From assembly GCF_040954645.1 (NCBI RefSeq), contig NC_092806.1, forward strand, positions 145,914,429 to 145,978,428: 64,000 nt of DNA, given 5' to 3'. The notes beneath the pieces were generated by a model. That model was given only the letters and a program-made list of their open reading frames with translations, was not told the origin of the DNA and did not search any database. How positions within the stretch are numbered: position 1 is the first letter of the stretch; each line of letters starts with the position of its first letter. The translations under genes and the position numbers were made by a program. Of the stretch, positions 10,162-25,220 are shown one piece after another. The stretch comes from Diabrotica undecimpunctata. Its lineage: Eukaryota; Arthropoda; Insecta; Coleoptera; Chrysomelidae.

Positions 10162-10543
10162 CATGGTTAAGTCTTCAAGTGGAGTCGTTCAATGACGTTT
10201 TACTTTATTTTACGTTGGTCTAGTTTTAAAGTAGATATTGGGGCCAGCTTCTTTGTAGTCATCTTATGACTACGGGGCTCACGGTCCTTGTAGAGTTGTC
10301 TCAGTACTTTGTTTTCGTGGTGTATGGTGTGTTTTTTATGTCCCCTATGAAAAAAATATTTAAGTCATGTTTAAATGTCTGGTTACTTACCTATCATGAT
10401 ACAATCGACCTGAGCACGTTGGATGGTTATATGTACATAATGTACATATGCACTGCCTTGTATTGTGGTCCATAGGTCCTTCGTTTTGCAACTGCTTTCG
10501 ACTAATAAAATGCACTCGTTTCATAAAGTATTATATTATCTCG
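10157..10543. other. Nothing recognised
   Basis: AT-rich sequence. Its short open frames show no recognised motif. Confidence 0.3.
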
Positions 10544-11004
10544 TTAAAATTATCAAGTTCTCGGGAATAACCGCGATTGAAAATTTAAAACTCGATGTTT
10601 TGGCACCCATTTTGGAGCCATTATCAAGGGGGATATGGTTCCGTTCTAGTTCGGGGTCCTACTCTGCCTACTCCTGGGTTGGAACGAGGGGTCGCTGAAG
10701 CAGCGGTCGCCATGTTGCCAGCAGTTTTTTAATTAAACTGTTATTGCGTTTTTTTAATTTTGATGACTTTGCGAACAACAGCTACACAGGGAAAGACCCG
10801 TCGTCACTTGACACCACTGAGAAGTGGCAGATTGAGACCTCAGTGCCGTTTGACGTTTCTGTTATTTCTACAGAACAAGGTACTGGTATATTACGAGTGA
10901 GAAGAGTAGGAAGATTGAGACCCCGAACTCGAACGAAACCAACGGAACCATATCCTTCTTGATAATGGCTCCAGTGGTTCTTCCCGAGAACTTAATAATT
11001 TTAA
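10544..11004. mobile_element. Terminal-inverted-repeat element (MITE-like)
   Basis: The left arm (10544 to about 10680) and right arm (about 10880-11004) are inverted copies. Both tips share TTAAAATTATYAAGTTCTCG, and further in both share GGAGCCATTATCAAG, GGATATGGTTCCGTT and GTTCGGGGTC. The left arm carries about 40 bp not present in the right. The centre (about 10740-10870) is unique and non-coding. I could not settle the target duplication. Confidence 0.6.
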
Positions 11005-11482
11005 TTAAAAATTAATATTAAACTCACCAGGCTTTCGAGTTGAGCCTCGTCGATTATCACTGCGTCGGGCTTTTGACATCCTGTATGATGTCTTCTTCGG
11101 AGTTTCTGGGGTCTCAGTCTCCTGAGCTCCTAGACACTACTAAACTGTTCTTCACTAGTAGTGCAGTGACTAGTCAACAGTGTAGTATGAAACAAACAAG
11201 TATTTAGCAACATAACCGTTTTTTACAATGCTATATCTGGTCGATCAACACGTGTATTTGTTTACTTGTAAAGGTCAAGGTCAGAGAATATAGACCTCTC
11301 GGTTCACCTGAGTTATTAATATTTAAGATATTTTATATATTATAAGATTTTAGATAGTAATTAAAAGTAATTAGAGTAATTAATCTCAACACAATGTGAG
11401 ATTCGGGTCCTTGGATATTATTTAGCGACGTTGGTTTTAGACAGTCCCATACATAGGTAGAGTCCATAGTATCAGATAGGTT
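11005..11482. other. Nothing recognised
   Basis: The part from 11040 to 11200 is somewhat G+C richer than its flanks. No open frame or repeat is evident. Confidence 0.3.
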
Positions 11483-11960
11483 TTAATATGGCGTTGTATA
11501 GAATAACTTTGCTTTAGGTGTTAGTTTCCATTTTCGTCCCAGCAGCCAGTACATTTGCCGGGATTTAACTCTTTTGGTTTGATATAGTCCTTCCAAGTAT
11601 GTCATTAGTGAAACAATATAGTGGCCAAGGTATTTTGTGTCTGTTACTGTCGATATGCATACATTATGTACATTATACCTTGCTACAGGTGGGAATGTAT
11701 TGTAGGTGTTTGTAAATGTTATTTGGATCGATTTTCTTTTATTTACTTTTATTCGCCATCTTGTGTACCAATTATAAAGTACATCCAGATGATCATGTTC
11801 CAGATCTTTTGAGGCTTGCAAGTGATCTTCGTTCACAGCAAATTTCGCTGGGTTGTCAGAAAATGAAAAATTATTATCTTCTGCAATGTCGACGGTTTAT
11901 ACAGTGAAAATAGCAGTGATCCAAGAAGTTCTTGCGGGATTTTAAAGCTGATATTGCAGA
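11483..11960 (-). mobile_element. Jockey/I-like LINE reverse transcriptase fragment
   Basis: The minus strand shows a decayed LLFSLYKP segment near 11925-11900, where Jockey-type elements have PQGS..P.LFSLY. Next comes LQASKDLEHDHLDVLYNWYTRWRIKVN (11820-11740), KRKSIQITFTN, and a thumb with TDTKYLGHYIVSLMTYLEGL followed by YWLLGRKWKLTPKAKL. The last 118 codons (11836-11483) are open. YADD cannot be read, being lost near 11900. It is truncated on both sides. Confidence 0.7.
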
Positions 11961-13146
11961 GATTGGATTTTTGGGCGTTGAATTTTACGCAGTTGAATTT
12001 ACTGTCTATTTGATACGTATGATTTGAACAGGAATAGTTACTAGATAATCTATTTTTATTAATCGTATGGGGAATGTCTAGAAAATTTTATTACAATAAG
12101 TAGAAAAAAAAACATCATGCAAAAATTTTAACAAAAATGATTTGATTCTTTTTAAATTAAAAACAAACATGTTCGTATTTTATCATCTATCTGTTGTGTG
12201 TTCGTATTCGATGTTTTTTTGACTTCAATATATCCTTGTGCAGTATTCGTTCCGCGGACCCCGACACTGCAAAATAAACTTATTTCTGAACTGAAACGTT
12301 CCGTAAAAACCAAGAATATATTGTTACAGCATTTTCAAAAAAAGCTTTCACAGTTAAAGGAACGAGCTCAAAGGTCATCCGAAGAAAAAACAAGAATGGA
12401 GGCTAAATTGGCAATCACAAACCTTTTGAGGATCTCGCTACGACAAATATGTATTTCGTTCAATTCGTCCTATGAGAGCCCGACAAATGGTGGTGACATC
12501 ATATTTTATTAAATTGGGGCGTATTATTTCAAGGGTGGGTTGTTTATGGATTGCTTTAAAACAATATTGCTGGTATTTTGCTTGGTGTGCATATCAGTGG
12601 TGCAGATCATAAAGTAAATGGATATTTTACTTCAGTTGGTAGTTTTGATTAAAACATAAAACCAACTGAACAGTAGTTAATTTACATTAAATTTTATTAA
12701 CGCTATTATTTAGTCTATCAAGTCATTATAATATAATTTAAAATTTACTCCTCAAATAATATTTTATATGTCGAGTAATAGTACAAGATCCCACCGCAGG
12801 ATCACTACGTTCATAACGTAGTTCATTAAACTTATAGGTTGCCAATTAATAGTAATTAGTTTTTGACAAATATTTTATTTCATTAATTTATTTTTTAAAT
12901 AAAATACGCTACACATGACGTACATGCATGTTTTTTTTATATCAAATTAAGCTAATTTTATTCTTAATAAGATGATAAATGTGGTTGTTTTAACAAACTA
13001 AACGAGAAAAAAAAACAAAAACACAAGAAAAACTGTAGTGAGCACTATTGTTTATGTATTTAAGTTTTGGTGATTTTTTTTCTACCGATGATGGTTTTAT
13101 TTGGATGTTCTGTTAAAGCTCTTTCAAGGGGTAAAACACACTAGTA
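11961..13146. other. Non-coding; one coiled-coil-like open frame
   Basis: The plus frame 12198-12512 contains TPTLQNKLISELKRSVKTK followed by heptad-like charged residues (KKLSQLKERAQRSSEEKTRM). This could be a scrap of the coiled coil that follows THAP domains in P-type transposases, but no further motif supports that. A repeat at about 13000-13140 has a diverged relative at about 19376-19490 (shared CTAAACGAGAAAAA and CCGATG...GGATG blocks). Confidence 0.25.
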
Positions 13147-15475
13147 TATAGTTTATTTCACGAAAAATGGTTAAGTGTTTAATGGTTGCAATAAAACCCG
13201 ACCACAAGTATCCCAGCTTAGTCAACATTAGTTGAGCAGGTAAGTATTCAGGTAAAATTAAAGCTACTGTGGAGTGTCGTTATCTTGTTTGTATAATAAA
13301 TTCCTGGTAATATAAAAACGATTAAAAAATCGTATAAAATTATAAAAACGATTAGAATACATTTTATTTCATAAAGTTGTAAACATTTTAACAGTGAATT
13401 TCACTATCAATGGTTGATCTTTTAATGACCACAATAAATTTGTTGATTGTTAAGTATTTCCTGGAATAATTATACAGGTTTCCTCTATTCTGTATAATTT
13501 GTAAAAGTATATAAAACCGATGAGAAATTTTTAAATATACATTTTGTTTCATTTAGTTGAAAGTGTTACAAGTATTACCAGTGTTATACCTATTTATACC
13601 TATAAAACAGCTATATGTGGCGTCCGTGGAAAAACATTGATGGTGCTTCTTCCAGTGTTTCAGCAAAGAAAAAGCATTTATCTGCTGACGCTAGAGAAAT
13701 CGTAAAAACAATATATAGTTCTTTACTTACTGCTACTAAGAGGACTTACTGCTAATACTGCTGCCAGTGAAATATCTGATCTAACGAAAATACCTCTAAC
13801 CACAGTGAAAAGAGTTACATCAAATCCCATTAAGTCAAGAAGGAAGCGTAAGGATGCCGGTTCTACCAAATGTATTGACGAAAGTGATAAGGACTTAATA
13901 AGACGAAAAATTTACACAATGTACGAAGAGCAACGGATACCTACATTAGATGCTTTAAAACAACGGCTTATTAATGATGATACACAAATAAACTGTAGCC
14001 GCATTAGTCTTTGGAGGATTTTGTCTAAAATAGGCTTCAGATATCGTACAATTGACAAAAGGCAAGTGCTTATGGAATCCCATCGTTTACAAAAGTGGCG
14101 TTCTGAATATATAACTTCCATAAGAAAGTACCGTACAGAAGATCGACCAATAATTTATCTGGACGAGACATGGTTTGACACTCATGAAACACCATCCAAA
14201 GGATGGTCCGATTCTTCCAACAGGTGTCAAACAAAAGCTCCATCAAACAAAGGCAAAAGAATAACAATTTTACATGCAGGATCAGAAAATGGTTGGGTCC
14301 CAAATGCCTTATGGCTTTCTGCAAAGAACATTAAAGACTCCTGCGTGGACTACCATGAGAATACAACGGCAGAGCTTTTTGAGCAATGGTTTAAGAATTG
14401 TCTTATACCTAACCTTCTTAAAAATAGTGTGATAGTAATGGACAATGCAAGTTACCACAGTCGTCAATTACATAAGTCTCCAAGTGCAAATAACACGAAA
14501 ATTGAAATTCAAAACTACCTGTTAGAAAACGATATATATTTTGAAGAAAGTTATTTAAAAAATGAACTGTTAGAAGTGTTAAAATCATTTTCTATTAAAA
14601 AAGTATATGTTTGTGACGCATTGGCCGAGGACATGGGACATACAGTGTTACGGCTTCCGCCCTACTATTGTTTATTTAATCTCATAGAGCATATATGTGG
14701 CACCAACTAAAGTCAAATGTTAGGTCACAAAATGTTTCTCCGACTTTAAGTGGTAGTGTAGTCGAATTAATAAGGAAATGTGTTGATGATATCTCCCCAG
14801 AAAGTTGGAAAAATTCAGTACGCCATGTAATGAACGTAGAAAATTCATATGTTACTTTGAATCACATAATTAAACCAATTGTTATTAATCTTGAAGAGGA
14901 TAGCGACAGCGAAACAGAATTAGGTATTTAGGAATTCATAAATATATTTTGGTTATTTTGGTTAGTTTTTTTTGTAAATATTAACTTGTATATATTTTTC
15001 TATATTTTTTTTGCAATTCATCTATTTTTTGTTTGTATGTATATACTGTAAATAGAACTATTATTACTGTACATTTTTAACGATATCCTATTAGGAAGAG
15101 CAAAAACTTTTAAACACGCCAGTTTTTTGCTGGCAGTCCTCAGCCTGTAAAAAGTGTGAAGGAAAGTACCTTTCTGAATTTTGATCCATATACTACAATT
15201 ATTCACGTAGAACAAAAAAACTACTTTCTTCATGTTAAAAATTGTTCAATTATCAAGTATATTCACTCGAACAACCTGAAAATACCATATGAAATAATTT
15301 AATACATTTTTATAATCGTGTATTACACAGCTACCAATGAAATATATTAAATAACAAACTTTTTGAAGTGCGACCCTGTGTACTTCGGTATTTTATTGAG
15401 AGACTCTTGTATACACAATAGGATCAACTCAGATAACCATTAAGCACTCAACCATTTTTCGTGAAACAAACTATA
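13147..15475 (+). mobile_element. Sailor-type (Tc1/mariner-related) DNA transposon, nearly full length
   Basis: The inverted ends are TAGTTTATTTCACGAAAAAT at 13149 and the complement of TAGTTTGTTTCACGAAAAAT ending at 15473. They continue as GGTTRAGTGYTTAATGGTT for about 42 bp in all. TA stands outside each end (13147-13148, 15474-15475), as expected of the Tc1/mariner group. The 2325-bp element contains one transposase gene (13614-14931) spoiled by two frame shifts. Assignment to Sailor rests on the spacing between the second and third catalytic residues. Confidence 0.8.
13614..14931 (+). pseudogene. Sailor-like DDE transposase, two frameshifts
   Basis: The probable start is ATG 13614 (MWRPWKNIDG), giving an N-terminal helix-turn-helix region that loses frame near 13735. 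From 13805 a 301-codon frame carries the catalytic core. D120 lies in YLDETW and D213 in VMDNASYHS. E295 lies in LPPYYCLFNLIE, where the family has LPPYHCELNPIE. By hand count 81 residues separate D213 and E295, close to the DD82E spacing of Sailor elements. A one-base change near 14697 ends the frame, and the C-terminus (WHQLKSNVRSQN to EEDSDSETELGI) continues in another frame to 14931. The triad is intact but the gene cannot be translated as one protein. The copy at 32416-33889 is a relative. Confidence 0.85.
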
Positions 15476-15736
15476 CTTTCAGTTGTTTGCTATCCGTTGT
15501 TGAATGTCATAGTTACACATGTGGCTTGATTGCGTACATGTGTTTATTTGGAATACAGTGAGGTACAATTATCGAGGGAATTGGTAAAAGACAAAAACCG
15601 AAGTTTTTTTGAAAAGGATTTAAATTAAAATTTTTATGTATTATATTCAATGGAGAATGGACCAATTTAGACTATTAGTTAAAAAAAAGAGGAAGAATAG
15701 GGATATGAGGTTCTTATTTGTCCTGTATGGGTTTTT

Positions 15737-16670
15737 TTATTTGTTCTGTATGATGAGGGAGTGATATATCTGGCTCAAGTTTACGATGTCGGTTCTTTTA
15801 TTTAGGGAAGCTGGATGTTTTAGAATTTGGCATATTTCAAGGATGGATCGCTTATGATGATTTTGTTGCTTGCACAGTATTCTGGTATTAGTGAAATCGA
15901 TACTGTGTTTAGTTGAAATGGCATGTTGTGCAAGGGCACAAGATGGTTTAGAAATCCTAATGTCTCTTTTGTGGGACGTTAGTCGACCTTGAAGAGAGCG
16001 GCTGGTTTGGCCAATGTAACAGGAGTTGCACTCTGCGCAAGGTATATAATAGACGACATTAGTTTGTTCTAAAGGAGCCAATGGAGTTTTTGTCTTCGAA
16101 AATAACTTTCTTACGGTTCTAGTATTTTTTAAGGCTATTTTAAGAGGTAAGTTTTTGAAAAGTTTTGTAAGCTTGTTCGTGATTTGTGGGAAATACGGGA
16201 GCAAAGCATATTTTGTGGTTTGTTCAGGGGTGAGTAGGGAATTATTCTTCTATATTTTATTAAAAATGGACTCTTATGTTAGCCCGTAGGTTTTTTTAGT
16301 AATAGAGTGTATCCATAGCTTTTGGAATATAGAAATTTATTGATGATGGATGCGGGATAGGAATTATCTATGAGAATGGACTTCAGTAGATTGAGAGATT
16401 CTTCTTTGTAAAGCGGGTCACCGTGTGTACTCTAAGGCTGAGGGCTAGTACCAGGTTAAGTTTATATCTGATTGGGTGTGTCGAATGGTAATTACCGAAA
16501 CGGTTGCTAAAGATTTCTTTTCTGTACCAGGTAGCGACTAATGTGTTATCATGTGTGCGAATATTTCGCATATCTAAAGACGGGATACGTTATTAACCTC
16601 AAATTCACATGTTAAGAACTGCTCTACAAGCCAATGTATTGCTGCACGGATCCTGCCATTAGGAGTTACG
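15737..16670 (-). mobile_element. Penelope-like element fragment (RT end plus GIY-YIG endonuclease)
   Basis: A minus frame from 16204 to 15737 (155 codons) carries a GIY-YIG nuclease: VVYYIPCAECNSCYIGQTSR at residues 50-69, with the following GRLTSHKRDI and AQHAISTKHSIDF. Upstream, 16571-16383 reads NTLVATWYRKEIFSNRFGNY and STHPIRYK, which matches the C-terminal RT region of Penelope-like elements. Frame shifts near 16400 and 16250 separate the pieces. The catalytic RT core is missing, so this is a 5'-truncated relic. GIY-YIG directly after such an RT is diagnostic of Penelope-like elements. Confidence 0.85.
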
Positions 16671-20639
<3,969 letters not shown>

Positions 20640-20850
20640 GCTTTTCTCTTGACTTCTTGTATCAGAAGTTTGTTTTCCCAGAGAGCACCGAATACTCCCC
20701 TCAAGATTCTTCGTTCAAATATGAGCAAGAGGTTTTCATCGTCTTAGAGATAGTCCATCTTTCCGATCCATATGTCAGCACTGACAGTATAAGAGTTTTG
20801 TATATTTTTGTTTTCTTGTTTATGTTTTTAATTTTTCTGTGTTGAAATAT
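20640..20850 (-). mobile_element. RTE-like LINE scrap
   Basis: The minus strand reads KIYKTLILSVLTYGSERWTI near 20805-20740, then after a frame shift LLIFERRILRGVFGALWENK, the thumb and post-thumb signature seen in the copies at 73-1254 and 9704-10095. It abuts an unrelated Jockey-like fragment on the same strand, so either one inserted beside the other or the junction is a deletion. Confidence 0.65.
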
Positions 20851-20869
20851 TAAATAGTATCAGTGATAA

Positions 20870-21560
20870 AATGTTGCCCTGAGACATCCCTTCTTGAACT
20901 GATTGCATCTTGGACATCTTTTGGTCAGCTGAAACCTGGAATGTTTTGTTAGTTAAATATGCGTCGCATATATTAAATAAGTAATGAGGTAATCCAGCTC
21001 TATTCGTCTTGTAGATTAGTGCTTTTTTCCAAATAGTATCGTATGTTTCTTCTATGTCAAGTAGGAGAGGAATGGCCAATTCCTCTCCTTTGGTTCGTGT
21101 TAAAGTGGATTGGTGTGTCATTGACCACACTTGCTAATTGAAGCTAGCAATTCTTCTGAATCCGAATTGGTCTTCTTGTATCATTCGTCTTTCTGTCTTT
21201 TTGATGATCCTTTTGTGAATGATTTTTTCCAATACTTTTCCTAGTGATTCCAGTAGTGACAATGGCCTATAGCTTTTTGGTCCTGTTCCATTCCGCTTTG
21301 GTTTTAGAAGAGGGATAATTTTCGCATGTTTCCAGTTGTTTGGAAAACATGCATCCTCTAGGCAGAATCTTTAGATGTAGAATAGTTGCACTATTATTTT
21401 CTTTGGAAATTTCTTCAGCGTAATATTTTGGACATCTTTCATTCCTGGTGCACTGTTTTCTTTTAGTTTTATTATTATTTGTATCACTTCTGCTGTACTA
21501 GGTAGTCTGTTTTCTTTACTAAAAATTTTTACTAAACTTCTCTACTAATTTTTTTTTCCT
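20870..21560 (-). mobile_element. Jockey/R1-like LINE RT fragment
   Basis: Minus-strand order: GPKSYRPLSLLESLGKVLEK near 21290-21230, QEDQFGFR near 21180, then an open frame 21130-20828 with LLLDIEETYDTIWKKALIY (motif A), GLPHYLFN, AYLTNKTFQV and GMSQGNILSLILFNI (motif B region). These are the fingers and palm of a Jockey-group RT. YADD is missing because the fragment ends just after motif B, where the RTE-like scrap begins. Confidence 0.75.
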
Positions 21561-21749
21561 TTTATTTTACACACACATCGACTTTTTATCTATTGTATTT
21601 AGTGGGAATAATAAAACATAATACTTAACATTAGTTTTAGAATCGTACTACGACTTTTGATTATTCGGTGCCTTTTCAACAAGCAAGCCCTTCTGCTTAC
21701 AAAAAAAAGTTTACATATTGTTGCAAGGATCCAGTCATCGGCGTAACCA

Positions 21750-22300
21750 AACTTCCTAGATCAGGTTTCTGGTATATCAACTATGTACAGGCTAAGGAGA
21801 AGAGGAGCTAGGACAGATCCCTGAGGCAGACCATTCTTCAGTTTTCTTGGGGTACTGATGTTGGTTCCCATGACTACTTGAATCGGTTGGTCGGCTAGCA
21901 AGCTGTTGATTATTTGAGCGGTGGATTTACAGGAGATTGTACGGAGGAGCTTGTTTATCATGCCTTCTCTCCAGACCATATTGTAGACCGCTGTTAGGTC
22001 TATTAATGCAGTTTTCAGTTTTCTCTAGAACCCTGCCTCAATAAATGTGGTAAGTGAAAGAACCTGACCTGCTCAGCTTCTTTTCGGTCGGAAACCTGCC
22101 TGATCAACCGGTATTGATTCAATTAGCTTTGGACTAATTCTCTTGTAAATGAGTCGTTCGAGTAGCTTGAACGTCGCCGAAGTAGGGCTATTGGTCTGTA
22201 GTTCTTAGGGTTGTTATCATTTGGTTTCCCTGGTTTTAATATGGCAATGATCTTCGATCATTTGAGTTCCTGTGGTCTGGTACCGGTATTCATAATGTCT
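21750..22300 (-). mobile_element. Jockey/I-like LINE RT fragment
   Basis: The minus strand shows AILKPGKPNDNNPKNYRPIA near 22235-22180, FKLLERLIYKRISP, a QAGFRPKRS segment near 22100, then DLTAVYNMVWREG (motif A with the first Asp kept) and NGLPQGSVLAPLLLSLYIVD (21815-21760). At least two frame shifts separate these pieces. It differs from the neighbouring 20870-21560 fragment in motif details and is a separate insertion. YADD and thumb are missing. Confidence 0.75.
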
Positions 22301-23278
22301 GTGAAAAATTATTATGTCTATTAATTAAGAAAAACAAGCTTTCTTAGGATAGATTTACCATTTTATGTTAAATATATGTACCAAATAAAGTTTTTGTTAG
22401 TAATATTATTGGACCTTTATACTTTTTTTAGATAATCTTAAAACTTTGTTCTTTGCACTTTGGCACTTTCTAATTTCCACAATTCAATTGATCCTAAGTA
22501 TCTATAATCAGACTCATATGTAAATTTGTTATTTAAAAACTAATTCTAATGAATTTTTTCGTAACAGAAAAATAAAATATAAATAGCATTTCCAGGGAAT
22601 CGGGGGCTAAATTCTCATATTAGATAACAGTATAATTATTTAGTAGCCTCGAGAAAAGTAGAAGATCGTTCTTAGTTAGCAAAGCTACACGTGGCCTATG
22701 ATTACTTGAGAATCCTGAGGGAGTTCGTGGCAAGGAAATAAAAGTGTTAAGTATAAATTTTTGTAATTAGTTTGAGTTGGAGCTAGAATTACTGTTGGAT
22801 TATATGTTTATGCGCTTCATAAGCCTTGGAGGCCTAGAGCAGAAATACATGATTGCAATAATAAGTTTACAAAAAAATCTTAATTTGTTAACTTATTATT
22901 GCAATAAATCTATGATAATACGCTTTTTCTGTCACCTCACGACAAAATTGTATGGAGAGTTATGGGAAAGCATAGAGTTTTATACATTTACGTGCTATTA
23001 AATAATTGAAATTGTTCGTCTGTTACAACAATGTTTAGTTTATACTTTGGTGAATTATAATCATTCCAGTAAAATAATTCAATATATGTATTGTACTAAA
23101 CAAACTCATAGTTTTTTTACGGCAAAAATGTGAGAGCTATAAATGACATTTAGAAAAATACAGCACTTAAAATAAACCGCGTCAAATAAAAAAAGGCTCA
23201 AGAAAAATAATAAAAAAACTCAAGTTTCAAAAAAGTATTAAAATTACAAAAACAATATTACATTATATTTGATTTATT
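22301..23278. other. Nothing recognised
   Basis: Strongly AT-rich with short open frames only. The right-hand part may include 3' flanking sequence of the P-type transposase relic that starts at 23279 on the minus strand; I could not locate an inverted terminus. Confidence 0.3.
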
Positions 23279-25170
23279 TTACTTAACAATTTTTGCAATT
23301 TTTCTTTTTTGTAGTTTAGACTTTTGTTTCAACTTTTGATTCAAAACTCGCATTCGAAAATACATCCGACATCTAAAAAAGAATTTTTTTACATCATCAG
23401 ATATTTGAACTTGAACTGATCTTTCCAATAAAGATTTTTGATAATTGTTGATGCCAACTTTAATAGTGTCCCCATTGAATTGGCAAAAAATGTTTTCTAG
23501 TTCATGACACTTCATAAGTAATGTTTCTGAAGGCTTTACCAAACCACCTTCTGAGAGATGATTTACTCACAAGAACGAAGTGTTACTATTTGTAGGATTG
23601 CCCAAACTCTTTTCATGTCGAAGCTTGAAAGCTATAAACCCAGCTAAATTTTCTAGTCCATTCCAATACAACTCTTCCATTTCCAAATTTGTTGGTGATT
23701 TTCATTTTCTGAGTAGTTTTCAATTACTGAAAGATTCAATTGACTAAAGAGTGGTTTGGTTATCATCACCGCATCTTCTATGTCATTGTCATAACAATCT
23801 AAATTCAGAGAGCTTCCTGCTTTCATGTTTTGAAGCGACATGTTTGTTGTTTCTGGTAAGTTACTTACATTTACTGATAATGAAATAACTTCATCATTTC
23901 GGACCATAATAAAATTACGAAAACGGTATTTAAATTGCAAGAGAGACGGGTGATCATATAAATTTCCAATTTGTATTACTGAGAAGAGTCCTTCTAGCAA
24001 TCTTGATTTAAATTGTATGTTATTATATACTTGATGTTGGAATCTTTTTTTAAATCCAGAAAGAGTAGTTACAAAGATTTATTGCTAACAATAATACCAT
24101 TGAAAGGGCAGTAAAACCTTTGAAGTGGACGTAGGAATATTTTTCACAAGATTTTCCATTTTATCTAGAATATTATTTTGCTCATTTAAAGATGTTCCGT
24201 ACGCTATAATATGATGTCTTCTATCTTTTTGTTGAATTTTCGAATTGAATATATCAAACCAGTCATTAATTTGTTTTATCACTTTAGCACATTCTAGCCA
24301 ATTGATGTTATTCTCAAATTTTCCCAAAGACCTCAATCTAGATAGTACCCTAGAAACAGTGTGCGAAAACAGTTTTGTTGCCAACTTAACTTTTTGTCGT
24401 TAAGGTCCTTTCACTGTTAAAAAATCTTCGCTGATTTTGTGAACAATATTCAAATCATGCGTCTTGTATACTTGAGCAAATCGACTATCGGTCTGACATT
24501 GATCAATTTTCCATTTAAAACATAACCAGAGTCCAAAAATGATTTCTACACAATTTGATCATATGTGGTGCATCTGCGAATACATAATTTTTTTTCCAGA
24601 TGTTGGATTTTCAAACCAGGGCTTATTTTCAGAAATATCCAATCGTTTCCACAAACCTCCCAACATTTACTGCCACCGAATTCTGAGTTTATAGCATAAA
24701 CCGGATAGCCAATGTTCTCCAAACTCTCGATTATTTCAAATAATAATTCTTTTGTCATTGGCCGATCATAATCATAGAAGATAGGCTACTTCCATTTGTA
24801 GCAAATACCCTGGGCCATAACAACTTGCACATATTTATGAGGTCCCAGAATAATATTGAGTTTTTTTAATATATGATAAAAATGATAAATAAAATGAACG
24901 AAAAATGAACGTTATATGAATTTTCATTTCATCGAAAATAATTATACAGGCTTTTTCCTGTTTTGTTAGCCCATAATTTTTCATGAGCCTCAAAATTATT
25001 TTCAATATTCCTAGAAAAAATATTTGCTTGTTAGAAATGTACCTAATTTAAATAAATTTTGACAATGTTTACCTGGACGAATTTCTACATTGGATGTCCA
25101 TCTTGTTAAGGTACGAATTCCAGGTAGAGGGTACCCTCGTTTACTTAATAAACGATAAGATCGTGGTCCT
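23279..25170 (-). pseudogene. P-element/THAP9-type transposase relic, C-terminal part
   Basis: Continuing from the 5' part at 30460-31277 across the foldback insertion, the minus strand reads RSYRLLSKRGYPLPG and IRTLTRW (25160-25090), a P-superfamily signature. A 62-bp intron follows (25072-25011, GT...AG), then GILKIILRLM and IIIFDEMKI with the first catalytic Asp (codon 24931-24933). Next come GPHKYVQVVMAQGICYKWK, an in-frame stop, PIFYDYD, MTKELLFEIIESLENIGYPV, and AINSEFGGSKCW, where the usual D and N are E and K. Later pieces are RNHFLDSGYVLN, KLATKLFSHTVSRV, INDWFDIFNSK, LLPFQWY, a LYDHPSLLQFKYR segment and FFFRCRMYFRMRVLNQK. Several frame shifts and the lost acidic residue mark it as dead. 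Confidence 0.85.
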
Positions 25171-25220
25171 CAGGACCCTTAAGCTAGCGGGGACACATGA
25201 GCGGAATCCAATTTAACCTA

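Noticed and set aside
9877..10223. Ser-Leu or Arg-Glu repeat proteins on the two strands
   Set aside because: They are translations of the (GA)n tail of a LINE.
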